DNA of 5,345 nt from Hyphomicrobiaceae bacterium. Lineage in GTDB: Bacteria; Pseudomonadota; Alphaproteobacteria; Rhizobiales; Hyphomicrobiaceae. Position 1 is the stretch's first letter. Each line of letters opens with the position of its first letter. The notes below the pieces were generated by a model. The model searched no databases. It saw only the letters and a program-made list of their open reading frames with translations, and was not told the origin of the DNA. Shown here one piece after another: positions 4,048 to 5,345 of this stretch. A program made the position numbers and the translations under genes. The stretch is from contig JABSQE010000076.1 in assembly GCA_013214245.1 (NCBI GenBank), forward strand, positions 1 through 5,345, given 5' to 3'.

Positions 4048-5345
4048 ATGTCGAATGCAACAGCCCAATGCAAGAGTAGTGTTGATAAGCATGCAATTGT
4101 AATAGGAGCGGGCTTTGGCGGTATAGCTGCAGCACTAAGACTGCGTGCGAAGGGCTACAACGTTACCGTCCTAGAGCGTTGCTGCGAAGCTGGTGGCAGG
4201 GCACGAGTATTCGAACGCGATGGCTATCGACACGATGCTGGCCCTACAGTAATCACGGCACCATTTCTATTTTCTGAATTGTTTGAGTTGTTCGGTAAAA
4301 AACAAGATGATTATGTTAAGTTTGTACCACTTAAACCATGGTACAGATTTTGCTACTCAGATGGTGATACGTTTGATTACGGTGGTTCATTAGAAAACAC
4401 CCTAACGGAAATCCGGCGCATTGAACCTCGCGATGAAAACGGCTACTTGCGCTTGATTGAGCATTCAAAGAAAATATTTGATGTGGGATTCTTAAAGCTT
4501 GCTGATAAACCATTCCATAACTTATTTCACATGGTAAGCCAAATACCAAGGCTTGTAAGTTTGCGTTGCGATCGCACTGTCTGGCAATTTGTGTCTCATT
4601 ACCTAGTCAGTGATAAAATCCGAAAGGCATTTTCGATTCAGCCTTTACTCGTAGGAGGCAATCCATTTGAAACTACTAGCATTTATGGACTAATCCACTA
4701 TTTGGAACGGGAATGGGGTGTACACTTCGCAATGGGTGGCACTGGTAAACTTGTAAAGGCCTTGACCACCTTAATGTATGAAGAAGGTATAACTCTACGC
4801 TGCAACACCACAGTCGAAGAGATTATTATGAGTGGGTGTAAAGCAATAGGAGTTCGCCTAGCCAATGGCGAAACACTGTTGGCAAATACAATCGTTGCCA
4901 ATACAGACCCTCTCCATCTATATGCAAATATGTTACCTAGGAACAGAATTAGCAATATAGCTAAACTCAAACTTCGCTCGCGCAAATCGATGGGACTTTT
5001 TGTACTGTATTTCGGCACAAACCGAATCTATCCTAACATAGCGCACCACACAATTTGGCTTGGTGAGCGTTATCGAGAATTGCTAAATGAAATTTTTCAT
5101 AAGAAAGCTGTGACTGAAGATTTCTCTCTGTACATTCATCGTCCTACAGCAACAGATACGTCTTTTGCGCCGGCGGGACATGATTCATTTTATGTGCTAT
5201 GTCCAGTAGCCAATCTCGATGGAAAAATCGATTGGAGGACGCAAGGACCACTTTTGCAACAGCGCATCATTCAGGCATTAGATGCGACTATACTGCCTAA
5301 TTTAAAAAATCATATTAGAGCACCATTTCATATAACACCTGAAAA
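4048..5345 (+). CDS. crtI: phytoene desaturase CrtI, 3'-truncated by window edge
   Basis: CrtI is an FAD-dependent, membrane-associated enzyme that desaturates phytoene in several steps to lycopene (or neurosporene). The frame from ATG 4048 stays open for 432 codons to the edge; the family is about 490-520 residues, so the last 60-85, including the closing FAD-binding motif, are missing. Visible motifs: the dinucleotide-binding VIGAGFGGIAAALRLRAKGY around 18-37 ending in Glu43, GGRARVFERDGYRHDAGPTVI from about 48, FSIQPLLVGGNPFETTSIYG from 195, AMGGTGKLVKAL from 228, HTIWLGERYRELL, and HRPTATDTSFAPAG from 364. The start is firm: AGAGAGG lies seven bases upstream and an in-frame TAG sits at 4033-4035. 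An N-terminal extension of about 13 residues, including one Cys, precedes the usual KHAIVIGAG start. It is transcribed divergently from crtE-crtW; crtB often follows crtI but is beyond the edge. Confidence 0.96.
   Translation, partial: MSNATAQCKSSVDKHAIVIGAGFGGIAAALRLRAKGYNVTVLERCCEAGGRARVFERDGYRHDAGPTVITAPFLFSELFELFGKKQDDYVKFVPLKPWYRFCYSDGDTFDYGGSLENTLTEIRRIEPRDENGYLRLIEHSKKIFDVGFLKLADKPFHNLFHMVSQIPRLVSLRCDRTVWQFVSHYLVSDKIRKAFSIQPLLVGGNPFETTSIYGLIHYLEREWGVHFAMGGTGKLVKALTTLMYEEGITLRCNTTVEEIIMSGCKAIGVRLANGETLLANTIVANTDPLHLYANMLPRNRISNIAKLKLRSRKSMGLFVLYFGTNRIYPNIAHHTIWLGERYRELLNEIFHKKAVTEDFSLYIHRPTATDTSFAPAGHDSFYVLCPVANLDGKIDWRTQGPLLQQRIIQALDATILPNLKNHIRAPFHITPE

Noticed and set aside
3899..4135. 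Minus-strand 78-codon frame overlapping the crtI start
   Set aside because: It overlaps the well-supported N-terminus of crtI, has low-complexity content and matches no family.
4331..5018. Minus-strand frames of 72 and 106 codons within crtI
   Set aside because: They are antisense shadows of the crtI coding sequence, which carries clear desaturase motifs throughout.
1..5345. Insertion sequence, CRISPR array or prophage remnants
   Set aside because: No transposase or integrase frame, no regularly spaced long repeats and no terminal inverted repeats with target duplications were seen.

Overview
The window is AT-rich bacterial DNA holding part of a carotenoid (probably ketocarotenoid) biosynthesis cluster beside the end of a cobalamin gene. 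The proteins look proteobacterial, most likely alphaproteobacterial: the CobM tail, the CrtW with its FHFGYHHEHH block, the CrtE with an RG rather than RP after its basic motif, and a DUF442 / TIGR01244 protein with a CRSGTRS loop. This placement comes from recognising family patterns by eye, not from a search.

Layout, left to right. (1) Bases 1-505, plus strand: the C-terminal two thirds of precorrin-4 C11-methyltransferase (cobM). (2) 506-944: about 440 bases without a gene; it lies between convergent genes and holds two weak hairpins that could be terminators. (3) 945-1382, minus: a small DUF442 / TIGR01244 rhodanese-like or phosphatase-like protein. (4) 1606-2373, minus: crtW, beta-carotene ketolase. 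(5) 2380-3327, minus: crtE, a prenyl diphosphate synthase, tightly coupled to crtW with a 6-base gap. (6) 3328-4047: a 720-base divergent regulatory region rich in palindromes and repeated half-sites. (7) 4048-5345, plus: crtI, phytoene desaturase, running off the right edge after 432 codons.

How the genes fit together. CrtE makes GGPP, a phytoene synthase (CrtB, not in the window) would condense it to phytoene, CrtI desaturates phytoene to lycopene, a cyclase (CrtY type, not in the window) would give beta-carotene, and CrtW adds 4-keto groups to give echinenone or canthaxanthin. crtE-crtW and crtI are transcribed away from each other, so the 720-base gap is the natural place for joint control of the early and late steps.

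Unusual points. Coding density is low for a bacterium: about 74% of the window is coding, with gaps of 439, 223 and 720 bases, although every gene seen is intact. This fits a genome that is losing genes, such as a host-associated lineage, but that is inference. The gap upstream of crtI contains four copies of GTTTGA/TCAAAC in alternating orientation, the first three exactly 22 bases apart, across the best promoter candidate. It also contains a pair of 13-base palindromes that together form an 18-base inverted repeat. No wholly new enzyme system is evident; the novelty, if any, is in this regulatory region and in the DUF442 gene beside the carotenoid genes.
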